DNA from: Candidatus Nitrotoga sp. BS
GTDB taxonomy: Bacteria; Pseudomonadota; Gammaproteobacteria; Burkholderiales; Gallionellaceae
NCBI RefSeq assembly: GCF_927797785.1
Contig: NZ_CAKMLL010000076.1
Location: forward strand, 1-41,553
Direction: 5' to 3'
DNA length: 41,553 nucleotides
Position 1 is the first letter of the stretch, and every line of letters begins with the position of its first letter. The notes below the pieces were generated by a model. It did no database searches and was not told the origin of the DNA. It worked only from the letters and a program-made list of their open reading frames with translations. The position numbers were made by a program, and so were the translations under genes. This document shows positions 27,983 through 36,826 of this stretch, piece after piece.

Positions 27983-27985
27983 AAG

Positions 27986-30900
27986 CTACTTGGAACTGCA
28001 ACTTACTGCAACTTGTTGAACAGGTGATTCATTGATGCCAAGACGCAGTCGCTTTGCTCTAGCTCTAAAGGCGCGCTCTCCACCTTCAAGGATGTCGCAT
28101 ACTCGTTTACGGATATGAGGATTCTCCAATCCACCAGACTCATAGGTGATCTGTGGCAACTCACCGGGACGATGCTGTCCTGCTGTTGCGACAATAACTT
28201 GATCTGCGTCAGTATTCACGACGAGATTTGCGTTGTGCGTCACGATGATAATCTGACGTCGGTTTTTGGCGAGTCTAAATCGGCTAACCAACTCATCGAA
28301 AATTGACTGCGGATCCAAGTTTTCCTCTGGCTGATCGATGATCAGTGGTCGATCATCCTCTTCGTCAATTGCGAGATAGAGGAGCAATAGAACAATTCCA
28401 CGCGTGCCGGGCGACAGTAGCTCAATATCCACGCCGTCGTATTGAACACCATACGCAATTTCGATGTGGTTGGTGCTGTGTAGCCACTTAGACACAGACG
28501 AAACCCATTCGCGATTGTCTTCAGCCTCAGGCTTGTGAGCCCTGAGTGATGCCTCGTTTTCTTGGATGAACTCCATTATGGCGGCAGAGACATCTCTCGG
28601 ACTGCCGCTTTGCCATGGACCAAACAATATTTTCGTTGCGGTATCGAGAAGTGCGCCACGCCCCTTGAACGGGCCAATTCGGCGCAAGTCGAGAAGTGCT
28701 TCACCTTTTGCTGCCCATTGCTCAATATCAACCTGGCGCCTAACTGCAAAACCTAGCTTCCCTAGTGTCCCAGATGAGCTGCTTAGCTGCTTAGCGAGCG
28801 GAGCATAGAGAAGTTTTAGCTGGGTCTCCAGGTCAACTATGGCACCAAAGACACCGGCATATGCATCCAGTCTGAGTTGAATTAGCTCTTGAATTCGGCG
28901 GTCAGAATTATTCGCTTTAGCGATTTTTGCGTCAAATTTTTCCAATGTTTTATTCGCCTTGGATATCTTTTCATTCAAGGCAGCGAATCGTTTCGCGTTC
29001 TGTGCATCCATGCCAATCAACTTGCCAAGCCGTGCTACTTCTTGCTGAAGCAACGCGATAGTTACCTCGGAGAGGTTGGCATTGTCTGCGATCAATTGCA
29101 CGTTGGGATCAAAGCCTACTTCTGGCTCTGTGGATGTAGGTACTGTTCCGGCAATACGTTTGCACTCGTCCTCAGCTTTCTTGCTATGGTTATGAAGGAT
29201 CAGGTCTACATCACCGACGAAAGCGAGTTTGAACTGATCCCACTCGGACTGTTCAAGCGCCGCATCAGATCGAACATTTTGCAGCTCTGCAAGCCAAGCA
29301 GGCGCTTGGCGTACCTTTATGTCTAATACGTCCTCTAAGAGCGCATTCAATGTACGTAATCGTGCCTGAGCAACTTCGAGTCCCCGGCGACGCATTTCGA
29401 GCGCATCAACGAGTTCTTCGTGACGCCTTGCTCTTGCGTCTTGCCCCTTGCCGATTAATACCCCTCTGTCCTTTTGATCCTGCCCAATCTGCTTTGCTAA
29501 TTCAGCTCGTTGTTTCATGAGTAAGGGCAGTTCTTGCTTCAAATGACGTTCCTGAGTTAGAGCACTGGATGCCGATACAAACTCCTGCTCATGGCGAGTT
29601 CTGCACTCCACTGCTGCGGCAGACTGGAGCACGTAAAGGTCGTTGAAGGAACTCGCACCTTCCCGCTCATCGACTGGGTGGGCATTGAAAATTACTCTCT
29701 CAATTTCTTCGACTAATGAATTCGCAAGGCCTTCAGCTGAGCACAAGTTCTCCACGAACTGTTGAGACAAGTATTGGACTCTTGGTGTGTCCAACAAGTC
29801 TTCAACATCAATTTGCTTGAGATCATTCCCAGTAATCTCACCATGCTCCCATGAAAGTTCTGATCGGCTATCGCCAAGGTGTTCTCTGGCCCTAACAACA
29901 AATGACTTTGGGTTTAGTCTTGAACTGACTGCAAATCCACCCGCAGCAATCAAATCAGCAAGGGCGGTTTTACCTGATCCTCTTGCCCCAATAATTGCGA
30001 TAAGCCCCGGATTAAGAGGTATGTTTGCTGGGATCATCCAAAGAGCGTTTGACACACGCACAGATTGTATGGTGTGCCCCGCCAAGGATCCACGCGGAGA
30101 TTGTGCGCCGATGTGCACACGGCTTTCCGGCTCAATGCATGCTTGTCGCAGTGACTCAAATGTCAGGTCGCCTTTAATCCAGCATAGACGCTGAGCATCT
30201 GGCACGCCAACTCGCCCCATTACGTGGGCATCAGAGCCGTGTAGACAAGGCTTCATACCGCCCCATTTGGATTCTAGATCTTCTAGGGTAGCGCTTCGCC
30301 GTCCCAACCAAAACTCAATTTGAGAAGCGTTTGAAGAGAAAATGATATGCGCAAAGGCCTCAATACTCTTTCGAAGAGCGGAAAATGAGTCACTACTGTC
30401 ACGAAGACCAGATGTGCCGTCACGTTCACCCGCTGCAACAGCGACAAGGCAGTTTTTCCTGATCCACTCACTGCTCTCCCATACTGCCTGCAATTGCTCG
30501 AAGCTAACCTTGAATTGGTTTACTCCTACAGCGAGTGCTGCCTGATCATCTTCGGCCTGTGGTTGATGTTTGCGTCCAAGACTTATGAGGTCGGCTCGGC
30601 AACAACGGTAACTCTCATGCAAGTAGCGGAAATTAAGCCGTTCTAGAATTCGCTTTATTTGCTCGACATGATCTGGTGTATCTGGAGAAAAGAGTAGGTG
30701 GACATTTACACCTGATCCCTTAGAAGTTTCGATGCCAAAACGCATCTCCACATTTGGAAAAATGAGACCAACATTTGCAATACGTCCCGAATTCTTATGA
30801 AACAAAGCTTGTTCATACTGCTCAATTGACAAATAGTCGGTAATACCAAGCGCACGAATCTGTGGTTGCGAAGATTCAACTTGGCTAAGGAACGTTTGCC

Positions 30901-31015
30901 AGGGGTCAGCACCACCGTACTGGTCATTTAGGATAGTGCCGGGAGTATGGATGTGTGGATCCCATCTATGCCAGACCGATCCACAACTTTCCTCAGCACT
31001 TAATTTATTGGTCAC
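27986..31015 (-). CDS. TrlF-like PHP-domain / SMC-type ABC ATPase, probable defence protein
   Basis: I start at the GTG at 31015, which has an AGAGGA ribosome-binding site eight bases upstream. Reading back to an ATG at 31222 adds 69 basic residues of no known domain. The 1009-aa product has an N-terminal PHP phosphoesterase domain (H21-x-H23 in DPHIHTPGT, GITDYLS, HGSDAHVMG), then a split ABC ATPase: Walker A GARGSGKT (K349), a long coiled coil (about 450-800), the signature LSPGTRG (about 867), Walker B LIIDQPEENLD (about 890) and the H-loop VTHNAN (about 928). This is the TrlF-like arrangement, akin to RloC-type SMC nucleases. It probably senses DNA or nucleotides and cleaves nucleic acid during infection; that role is inferred. 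Confidence 0.85.
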   Translation of the reverse strand: MTNKLSAEESCGSVWHRWDPHIHTPGTILNDQYGGADPWQTFLSQVESSQPQIRALGITDYLSIEQYEQALFHKNSGRIANVGLIFPNVEMRFGIETSKGSGVNVHLLFSPDTPDHVEQIKRILERLNFRYLHESYRCCRADLISLGRKHQPQAEDDQAALAVGVNQFKVSFEQLQAVWESSEWIRKNCLVAVAAGERDGTSGLRDSSDSFSALRKSIEAFAHIIFSSNASQIEFWLGRRSATLEDLESKWGGMKPCLHGSDAHVMGRVGVPDAQRLCWIKGDLTFESLRQACIEPESRVHIGAQSPRGSLAGHTIQSVRVSNALWMIPANIPLNPGLIAIIGARGSGKTALADLIAAGGFAVSSRLNPKSFVVRAREHLGDSRSELSWEHGEITGNDLKQIDVEDLLDTPRVQYLSQQFVENLCSAEGLANSLVEEIERVIFNAHPVDEREGASSFNDLYVLQSAAAVECRTRHEQEFVSASSALTQERHLKQELPLLMKQRAELAKQIGQDQKDRGVLIGKGQDARARRHEELVDALEMRRRGLEVAQARLRTLNALLEDVLDIKVRQAPAWLAELQNVRSDAALEQSEWDQFKLAFVGDVDLILHNHSKKAEDECKRIAGTVPTSTEPEVGFDPNVQLIADNANLSEVTIALLQQEVARLGKLIGMDAQNAKRFAALNEKISKANKTLEKFDAKIAKANNSDRRIQELIQLRLDAYAGVFGAIVDLETQLKLLYAPLAKQLSSSSGTLGKLGFAVRRQVDIEQWAAKGEALLDLRRIGPFKGRGALLDTATKILFGPWQSGSPRDVSAAIMEFIQENEASLRAHKPEAEDNREWVSSVSKWLHSTNHIEIAYGVQYDGVDIELLSPGTRGIVLLLLYLAIDEEDDRPLIIDQPEENLDPQSIFDELVSRFRLAKNRRQIIIVTHNANLVVNTDADQVIVATAGQHRPGELPQITYESGGLENPHIRKRVCDILEGGERAFRARAKRLRLGINESPVQQVAVSCSSK

Positions 31016-31677
31016 GACGTACTTCCTCTTAAATCGTAGGGAGAATTGAGAATTGGGCGATCGAAGAATGCGTTTGACATATTTTTTGTTATTGATGCGA
31101 TTTTGCTTTAGCTGCGGATAGTATCCCGTGCTGCGTAGATGGGCAATCAACAGGGAAAGAAGGAACCATCGAGCAAATAGTGGTTTCAATATTTCTGAAC
31201 ATTTCAACGATTTTTTGAGCAAAGCTTGATCACCCGCTCCTTATTTTGCGTTACTGCTATCGCCAAATCCTCCTGTTTTCTACTTTGTCGTCTACAGACG
31301 GGGCAGGGCAGGTGCATTCCGTCCATCAGCTAACGGGATTTTTCCCCAAGCGAGGGTAGCGCGTTATGTTGAATCTAAACTACCGATTGATCACCGGAAC
31401 ACATACTTCACCCGTGCTTATTGATCTGGTTCAATATATTTGAACTTATCGGCCAGTCAAGCTGCCCAACTGCACAGTGACTACTCATTCCAACTTCAAA
31501 CTTTACTTGGTTGTATCATATTAGATGAAGAAATGCTTACGAATACGATTCTTCTGGTTTGTGGCGAGAGGTTCTGTCCAGCCTATATGATCGAAAGTCT
31601 ATAATATAAACAATATAAACTCACTCAACTTGACTCAACATTGAGCCATGAATTATCAATCACGTTCAGGAGATTCT
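31016..31677. other. Intergenic region between defence gene and DUF3617 gene
   Basis: The first part holds the ribosome-binding site and presumed promoter of the minus-strand PHP-ABC gene. The last 60 nt precede the DUF3617 gene and are AT-rich (TATAAT at about 31601-31606 may be its -10 element). No gene, terminator or repeat is clear in the rest. Confidence 0.45.
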
Positions 31678-32208
31678 ATGCGTAAAACGCTACTTTCAAT
31701 ATCATTTTTGTTCACGGTATCTACTGCAAACTCGGCGGAATTTAATATGCGTCCGGGATTATGGGAAATGACGACGAAATCAGACCTATTGGCGCTAGTG
31801 CCCAGAATTCCGGCGGATCAAATGCAAACTTTGACAAACTTGGCTAAACAATACGGATTGGATATGCCAAAGATCAGTAATGGAGCAGCGACATCTGAAG
31901 TTTGCATTACCCAGGAAATGGCCAAGCAAAAAATTCCAACTTTTTTGAGTCAAAATCAATATGGATGTGATATTAAAGATGTGACTCAAACAGGAAAAGA
32001 CTACAAAATAAATCTTATTTGTGAGGGCGCTATCCTTAAGGGGAATGGAGTAACCGAGGGGATTTTTACAAGCCCAGAGAGTTTTACAGGCCGAACTGAA
32101 TTCAAAGGTGTTGTTCAGGGCAACCCTGTTAATGAACGCGCCTACACTGACGGTCGATGGATGGGTGCAGACTGCGGAGCGGTGCAGCCTTTACGTGCCC
32201 ATCGCTAA
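31678..32208 (+). CDS. Exported DUF3617 protein
   Basis: The start at 31678 follows AGGAGA and opens a signal peptide (MRKTLLSISFLFTVSTANSA). The mature 157 residues begin FNMRPGLWEMTT, the signature of DUF3617, and contain three cysteines in the typical places (SEVCIT, YGCDIK, LICEGA), which may form disulfides. Domain function is unknown. In betaproteobacteria such proteins are common small periplasmic proteins. It is monocistronic. The ATG at 31648 in the same frame lacks a ribosome-binding site and would spoil the signal peptide. Confidence 0.85.
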   Translation: MRKTLLSISFLFTVSTANSAEFNMRPGLWEMTTKSDLLALVPRIPADQMQTLTNLAKQYGLDMPKISNGAATSEVCITQEMAKQKIPTFLSQNQYGCDIKDVTQTGKDYKINLICEGAILKGNGVTEGIFTSPESFTGRTEFKGVVQGNPVNERAYTDGRWMGADCGAVQPLRAHR

Positions 32209-32230
32209 GCGAATGTGCAACAATTAAGCA

Positions 32231-32309
32231 GCTAGCTGCCTGTCGGACTTAAAGGAAATCAGCTGCAAATCCGCTTGGCCAGTGCAGGCCCCTCCGTTTT
32301 TTGGTCAAT
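32231..32309. repeat. IS-end-like sequence, second copy
   Basis: GCTAGCTGCCTGTCGGAC at 32231-32248 matches 15953-15970 at 16 of 18 positions. Both are followed by CGTTTTTT...GGTCAA, at 72 nt here and 40 nt in the other copy. The pair looks like ends of degraded insertion sequences of one kind; no transposase frame remains at either place. Confidence 0.45.
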
Positions 32310-32375
32310 AGAATGACTATTGATCGGCGAATGACTTTCAACATTCTAAATTCCACGCCAAGATTTTGTAATCAC

Positions 32376-32945
32376 CTATTTCACAAAGTATCCTCGCGCT
32401 TCAAGGCATGCGCCCATTGCGCGTTGGTAATCTTGTACTGTGGGGTTATAGTTAGCATCGCTAACGGCCCACTCATGGCACTCATACTTGTCGCTGATTG
32501 TTTGCTGTTCGCTCTGCCCAGCAGCTGGATAGACGATTAATTGATTGGAACCTAAGCTGCCGGGATCAGTATGCACCTCATTAGGATTCGTGATCACGAC
32601 GTACCCGTTAGGTGCATGTCGATAATAGTCATCACCGTATTGGAAGTATCGATTCGCACCGAAGCCAAAGGAGACATAACCGCCTGGAAGTGCAGCGATG
32701 AATGCTCCAATAGGCGCGCTGATTGTTACATAAGATCCGTTTACATAACGGTAAAACCGGCCATTATGGGAGAAATATGGCTTGCTCCTGTGAGCAACTT
32801 GATGAGAATGACCTTTAGGTAGGGCTTTTGAAGGTTTGTGGCCCTTCTGAGCCCCTCGATGATCATCAGGTGCTGCATCAGCGGGTGGTGCAACTGACCA
32901 GCTCATAAGTGTTGCCAATATCATAACTGCTGTTGTTTGGAACAT
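32376..32945 (-). CDS. Exported DUF6515-like protein
   Basis: The 189-aa product has a signal peptide (MFQTTAVMILATLMSWSVAP, cut near ADAA), a basic His/Lys-rich linker, and aromatic repeats YFSHNGRFYRYVNGSYV, IGAFIAALPGGYVSF and YYRHAPNGYVVI. The final part is YECHEWAV...YQRAMGACLEARGY. The order of these elements matches DUF6515 proteins. The function is unknown; it is likely envelope-associated. An AGGAGA precedes the ATG. It is a single gene next to the envelope-stress locus, though no CpxR box is seen before it. Confidence 0.75.
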   Translation of the reverse strand: MFQTTAVMILATLMSWSVAPPADAAPDDHRGAQKGHKPSKALPKGHSHQVAHRSKPYFSHNGRFYRYVNGSYVTISAPIGAFIAALPGGYVSFGFGANRYFQYGDDYYRHAPNGYVVITNPNEVHTDPGSLGSNQLIVYPAAGQSEQQTISDKYECHEWAVSDANYNPTVQDYQRAMGACLEARGYFVK

Positions 32946-33187
32946 GGTGGTCTCCTAATTGGTTGCAGAATTAGTGTCTGTTTTTATCTGAACTTCTGCC
33001 TGATTGCTGTCGAATGCCGCCTATACGTTTTTTGCAGATAGATGACGAAATGCTCGCGTTCTTCTTGTGTCATAGAGGCCGCAGAAAATTTAGAGACCCT
33101 CATGGCTATAAGAGTCTCAGCATTTGTTATTGACTAAAAAACATTAATCCGAACATAACGATAAGTAATTCATTTTTGTCGGCCGGT

Positions 33188-33496
33188 CTATTTTTTTTCT
33201 TTGTGGCGAAATCGGCGTTCTGACATTTCTTCATACTTTGCGAGTTGCTCTTCAGTTAATACCGTACTGAGTTGGCTAAGCGTTTTCGCACGTTGCTCTT
33301 CATGATAGCTTTTCATGCTTTCATGTTTTGCCTTCATGATTCCACGGAACTGAGTTTCTTGTTCGGTAGTGAGTTCAAGCTTTTTGGATATGCGATCGCA
33401 GTGTGGACCACCTTCTCCACCTTGACGAGCTGAAACGGATGCTGCTCCTAGTCCGAGGACAGATATTATTAGTAAAGTTGGAATTAATTTTTTCAT
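33188..33496 (-). CDS. Spy/CpxP-like periplasmic protein, duplicate copy
   Basis: The 102-aa product has a signal peptide (MKKLIPTLLIISVLGLGAAS) and two LTxxQ-type helices, LELTTEQETQFRGIM and LSTVLTEEQLAKYEEM, which define the Spy/CpxP family of periplasmic chaperones and stress regulators. It is nearly identical to the gene at 34021-34347 but six residues shorter at the C-terminus. An AAGGAA ribosome-binding site is conserved. A complete CpxR-type box lies 122 nt upstream, so it should still respond to envelope stress. Its partner regulator copy is dead (see 33722). Confidence 0.85.
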   Translation of the reverse strand: MKKLIPTLLIISVLGLGAASVSARQGGEGGPHCDRISKKLELTTEQETQFRGIMKAKHESMKSYHEEQRAKTLSQLSTVLTEEQLAKYEEMSERRFRHKEKK

Positions 33497-33617
33497 GACT
33501 TTTTCCTTTGCATTGATTATTTAATATAAGCGTTAATCTGTTTGATTAACGTGAGTGCCATATTAAGTACTTCTCTGTAAAGAGTACGTAGAGATAAGTA
33601 AATATAAGTAACGCTTT

Positions 33618-33632
33618 GTAAAGACATGTAAA
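33618..33632. promoter_or_regulatory. CpxR-type box, copy A
   Basis: GTAAA-GACAT-GTAAA is the exact GTAAA-N5-GTAAA CpxR consensus. A weaker half-matched pair (GTAAA-TATAA-GTAAC) lies at 33598-33612. The spacer differs from copy B while both GTAAA halves are kept. Confidence 0.75.
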
Positions 33633-33721
33633 TGTCGATAACTATTTCAATTTATTAGTAACTATAGGAACTGTAGGGCACTTACATATATCCATAAGTG
33701 TCAATATGAAAAAGTTAGCCC

Positions 33722-33835
33722 ATGACTGCAATTTGATTAATGGAAAACGATAAAAAATTTTGTTTGGATTTGAAGGAGTTTTTAAAGCATCTCTCGCGAT
33801 GGCCATAATTTTGCAGGCTTTAGAGACGTTTTGAA
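33722..33835 (+). pseudogene. Dead N-terminal copy of the response regulator
   Basis: From the ATG at 33722 the reading is MTAI-stop-LMENDKKFCLDLKEFLK. The functional CpxR-like gene starts MTTILLIDDDKEFCLLLKEFFK. The fifth codon is a stop (TGA), the acidic pocket is reduced, and similarity fades after about 25 codons. It lies at the same offset from its Spy-like gene as the live copy does. It is a decayed end of the tandem duplication. Confidence 0.8.
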
Positions 33836-34020
33836 GATACGAAGCAAGATTGAGCAATCCTGCCTTATGTTTAATGATTGGGTTGCCAGTATGGAATATG
33901 AGCGTTACCTTTCTTTAAGTATGATGACGGATTCAACACCCATATCAAACTCGGTAACGCTCACTTTTACAACTGCACTTCCAGATCAGATTGAGACTAG
34001 TTCAATTAACGATAAATAAT

Positions 34021-34347
34021 TCATTTTTGTCGGTCGGAGTATTTTTTTTCTTTATGGTGGGATCTGCGTTCCGACATTTCTTCAAACTTGGCAAGTTGCT
34101 CTTTAGTTAATACCGTACTGAGTTGGCTAAGCGTTTTCGCACGTTGCTCTTCATGATAGCTTTTCATGCTTTCATGCTTTGCCTTCATGATTCCGCGAAA
34201 CTGAGCTTCTTGTTCGGTAGTGAGTTCAAGCTTTTTGGTCATGCGATCAAAGTGTGAACCTCCATCACCATCTGGACAAGCTAAAGCGGATGCTGCTCCT
34301 AGCCCGAGGACAGATGCTATTAGTAAACTTGGAATTAACTTTCTCAT
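34021..34347 (-). CDS. CpxP/Spy-like periplasmic protein
   Basis: The 108-aa product has a signal peptide (about residues 1-23) and the two LTxxQ helices (LELTTEQEAQFRGIM and LSTVLTKEQLAKFEEM), rich in Arg, Lys and His at the C-terminus. Such proteins act as periplasmic chaperones and, in the Cpx case, damp the sensor kinase when the envelope is healthy. It is divergent from the cpxR-cpxA-like operon, the same arrangement as in Escherichia coli. CpxR-type boxes lie between them. It has an AAGGAA ribosome-binding site. A near-identical paralogue lies at 33188-33496. Confidence 0.88.
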   Translation of the reverse strand: MRKLIPSLLIASVLGLGAASALACPDGDGGSHFDRMTKKLELTTEQEAQFRGIMKAKHESMKSYHEEQRAKTLSQLSTVLTKEQLAKFEEMSERRSHHKEKKYSDRQK

Positions 34348-34448
34348 GATTTTTTCCTTTATATTGATTATTTAAAATAAGCGTTAATCAATTTGATTAG
34401 CGTGGTTGCTATATTAAGAACTACTCTGTAAAGAGTACGTATGGATAA

Positions 34449-34483
34449 GTAAATATAAGTAAGTGTAAGTAAATATTTGTAAA
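34449..34483. promoter_or_regulatory. Array of CpxR-type boxes between cpxP-like and cpxR-like genes
   Basis: GTAAA-TATTT-GTAAA (34469-34483) is an exact GTAAA-N5-GTAAA CpxR site. GTAAA-TATAA-GTAAG (34449-34463) is one base off, and a further GTAAG lies at 34465-34469. The array suits control of both divergent genes and autoregulation. Confidence 0.8.
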
Positions 34484-34573
34484 GATGAACAAATATCGAT
34501 GAATTTTTGAATTCATTGGTTACTATAGAACCTGTTTATATATACATAAGTGTAAAAATGAAAGTGCGAGTCC

Positions 34574-35260
34574 ATGACAACTATTTTATTAATTGATGAC
34601 GATAAAGAATTTTGTCTACTATTGAAGGAATTCTTTAAGATCGAAGATATGGAAGTCACGTTTGCTCATGACGGGAAAGCAGGTATCGAAGCTATGCAAG
34701 CAGCTCGTCACGATGTGGTGGTGCTCGATATTATGATGCCGCCACCAAATGGGATTGAAGTTCTAAAAAAAGTACGCCCGCAATCCAATGTGCCTATCAT
34801 TATGCTTACGGCACGGGGAGAAGATATTGACCGTATTGTTGGATTAGAGCTGGGGGCTGATGATTATTTATCTAAACCATGTAACCCACGTGAATTATTG
34901 GCAAGAATTAGAGCGGTGCTTCGCCGCACTCAATTATCTAACACTGAGCAACCCGAGGTTATCAATGCTGGTCAGGTTACTCTAAATACCGGCACACGCA
35001 CCATTACTGTCAACGGCAAGCTAATAGAGCTCACGAGTACACAATTTAGTGTGCTAGAGCAACTCATGCGACATGCGGGTAAAGTTATTACTAAGGAAGA
35101 TTTAACAGAAAAAGTTCTTGACCGGAAACTTGATTCATTTGATCGCAGTATTGATATGCATGTCAGCAATATCCGTAAGGTGCTTAACCGTAATAGTGAA
35201 ATACAACATATCAAAACGATCCGGAATGTCGGTTATCAGTTCGTCCTAGAGCAAGAATAA
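34574..35260 (+). CDS. cpxR: CpxR-like OmpR-family response regulator
   Basis: The 228-aa product has a receiver domain with D8/D9, phospho-acceptor D52, T79 and K101, and a winged-helix DNA-binding domain from about 128. Key stretches match CpxR: MLTARGEDIDRIVGLELGADDYLSKP and VLDRKLDSFDRSIDMHVSNIRKVL. It should bind the GTAAA-N5-GTAAA boxes upstream and control envelope-stress genes. Its stop overlaps the kinase ATG by one base (TAATG), so the pair is co-translated. Strong Escherichia coli similarity and the divergent CpxP-like gene make the assignment firm, although regulon details will differ. Confidence 0.88.
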   Translation: MTTILLIDDDKEFCLLLKEFFKIEDMEVTFAHDGKAGIEAMQAARHDVVVLDIMMPPPNGIEVLKKVRPQSNVPIIMLTARGEDIDRIVGLELGADDYLSKPCNPRELLARIRAVLRRTQLSNTEQPEVINAGQVTLNTGTRTITVNGKLIELTSTQFSVLEQLMRHAGKVITKEDLTEKVLDRKLDSFDRSIDMHVSNIRKVLNRNSEIQHIKTIRNVGYQFVLEQE

Positions 35261-36675
35261 TGTTTAAAGTGATCAATATTCATAGTCTATTCTGGAAGAT
35301 ATTTTTCGCATTTTGGCTTGCACTATTATTAATTGTTTTAATCACTGCATTTCTTACAAATTATATTATTAATTTTGAAGATCGTAGGCCACTGGGACCA
35401 GTCGTATTAGAAAAAAATGCCGCTAGAGCAATTAAAGTATATGAAGAAGAGGGGAATATAGGTTTAAGAAAATATTTCGATGAGGTTCATGATGCTTATG
35501 GTGTCAATGAATTTTTATTCGACATTGAAAATAATGAATTAACAAATAAAACATACCCGTACAGTGTGCAACGTGCATTAGTTTTTGAAGATATAGAAGA
35601 TAACTATAAATTCGTACCGAGCCCTGTACGGACAGGGGCATTAAAATATGAAACAGAAACAGGTAATCGTTATATATTTGTAAGCCAAATGCTCACGCGT
35701 GGGCCAGATTCTAAAAATAAGAAACTGAGTCGATTCGGGAAACGTGGGCCATTAGGCCCACCGCTTGAAATGTATACCCTGCTAATAACAGTATCTTTAT
35801 TTGTTACTGGGCTTATTAGCTACCTTTTATCTTCATATCTGGTTACACCCATTCAAAGAGTACGTGCTGCTACAAAAAAATTGAGTGAAGGTGATCTATC
35901 TGTTCGAGTGACTTCAACAGTCAGCCCACGTAAAGATGAACTAGGCGGCCTGGGCAAAGACTTTGATCAAATGGCTTCGCGGCTAGAATCTTTAATGTCT
36001 TCACAACAACGTATGCTTCGAGATGTATCACATGAGTTGCGTACACCTTTGGCACGTTTGCTGGTTGCACTTGAGCTTGCAAGAACAAAATCCAAAGGTG
36101 CAAGTAAAAATGAACATGATCGTATTGAATACGAAACTCAAAGATTAAATCATCTCATTGGTCAAATATTAGAACTGGTCCGCATGGAACAACGTGAATC
36201 CACTCTTGCACTCGCCAATGAAAATGTAACTGAAATCGTGCGACAGGTTGTCAAAGATGCTAATTTTGAGGCTGTAAAACAGAACAAAGGTGTGCAATTA
36301 ATTGCTGTTGAAGACTGCTACTTAGAGATAAATGCGGAACTAATACATAGTGCGATTGAAAATGTTGTACGCAACGCGGTTAAATTTACGCCTAAAAATT
36401 CTAATATAGAAGTATCCGTGGAAAAGCACACGGCAGATAAAGATTATTTGACAATTACAGTACGAGATTTTGGACCAGGTGTACCGAGCGAGGCTTTAGA
36501 GCAGCTATTTGAGCCATTTTATAAAATTCGTTCGCGAGATGACGTTGATTCAAGCGGATATGGCATTGGGTTAACGATCGCCGAGCGTGCAGTTCGATTA
36601 CATAACGGAATGATCTCTGCCAAGAATGGAGAGGTATCAGGCTTGGTTATAATTATTAAACTTCCTATCAACTAA
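35260..36675 (+). CDS. cpxA: CpxA-like sensor histidine kinase
   Basis: The 471-aa product has a transmembrane helix at about residues 11-34, a periplasmic sensor loop of some 135 residues, a second helix (about 172-194), a HAMP domain (TPIQRVRAATKKLSEGDLSVRV), the H-box SHELRTPLARL with H258, the N-box ENVVRNAVKF, and G-boxes DFGPGVP and GYGIGLTIAE. The MASRLESLMSSQQRMLRDVSHELRTPL run resembles CpxA closely. It would phosphorylate the CpxR-like regulator in response to envelope damage and be restrained by the CpxP-like protein. Overlaps cpxR by one base. No clear terminator follows; a weak stem with seven T lies around 36739-36770. Confidence 0.88.
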   Translation: MFKVINIHSLFWKIFFAFWLALLLIVLITAFLTNYIINFEDRRPLGPVVLEKNAARAIKVYEEEGNIGLRKYFDEVHDAYGVNEFLFDIENNELTNKTYPYSVQRALVFEDIEDNYKFVPSPVRTGALKYETETGNRYIFVSQMLTRGPDSKNKKLSRFGKRGPLGPPLEMYTLLITVSLFVTGLISYLLSSYLVTPIQRVRAATKKLSEGDLSVRVTSTVSPRKDELGGLGKDFDQMASRLESLMSSQQRMLRDVSHELRTPLARLLVALELARTKSKGASKNEHDRIEYETQRLNHLIGQILELVRMEQRESTLALANENVTEIVRQVVKDANFEAVKQNKGVQLIAVEDCYLEINAELIHSAIENVVRNAVKFTPKNSNIEVSVEKHTADKDYLTITVRDFGPGVPSEALEQLFEPFYKIRSRDDVDSSGYGIGLTIAERAVRLHNGMISAKNGEVSGLVIIIKLPIN

Positions 36676-36826
36676 TAATTAGAGGTGCCCTATACATAAC
36701 AAGAATGCCAATAACCCAAGAGTACAGTAAGAGGGCAGGACAATTACTTATTACTTATTATTGTTTTTTTGCCGGAGCTGTTGTGTTTTGTTAGAAATTA
36801 AAGCGAAATCAAGTGAATTAGTGTGG

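Larger units (their letters stand above)
33151..33810. repeat. Tandem duplication of the cpxP-cpxR 5' region, copy A (degraded)
   Basis: This segment aligns with 34002-34660 at a nearly constant offset of 851-852 nt. It covers the 3' flank and coding region of the small periplasmic gene, the divergent promoter region and the first part of the response-regulator gene. Copy B is the functional locus. The end of copy A is eroded. Confidence 0.85.

Noticed and set aside
31016-31222. N-terminal extension of the PHP-ABC protein from an upstream ATG
   Set aside because: It adds a basic, partly hydrophobic stretch with no homology, whereas the GTG at 31015 has a good ribosome-binding site and fits the family start just before the HxH motif.
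36739-36770. Terminator after the cpxA-like gene
   Set aside because: The stem is only about five A-T-rich pairs before seven T; too weak to call as a feature.
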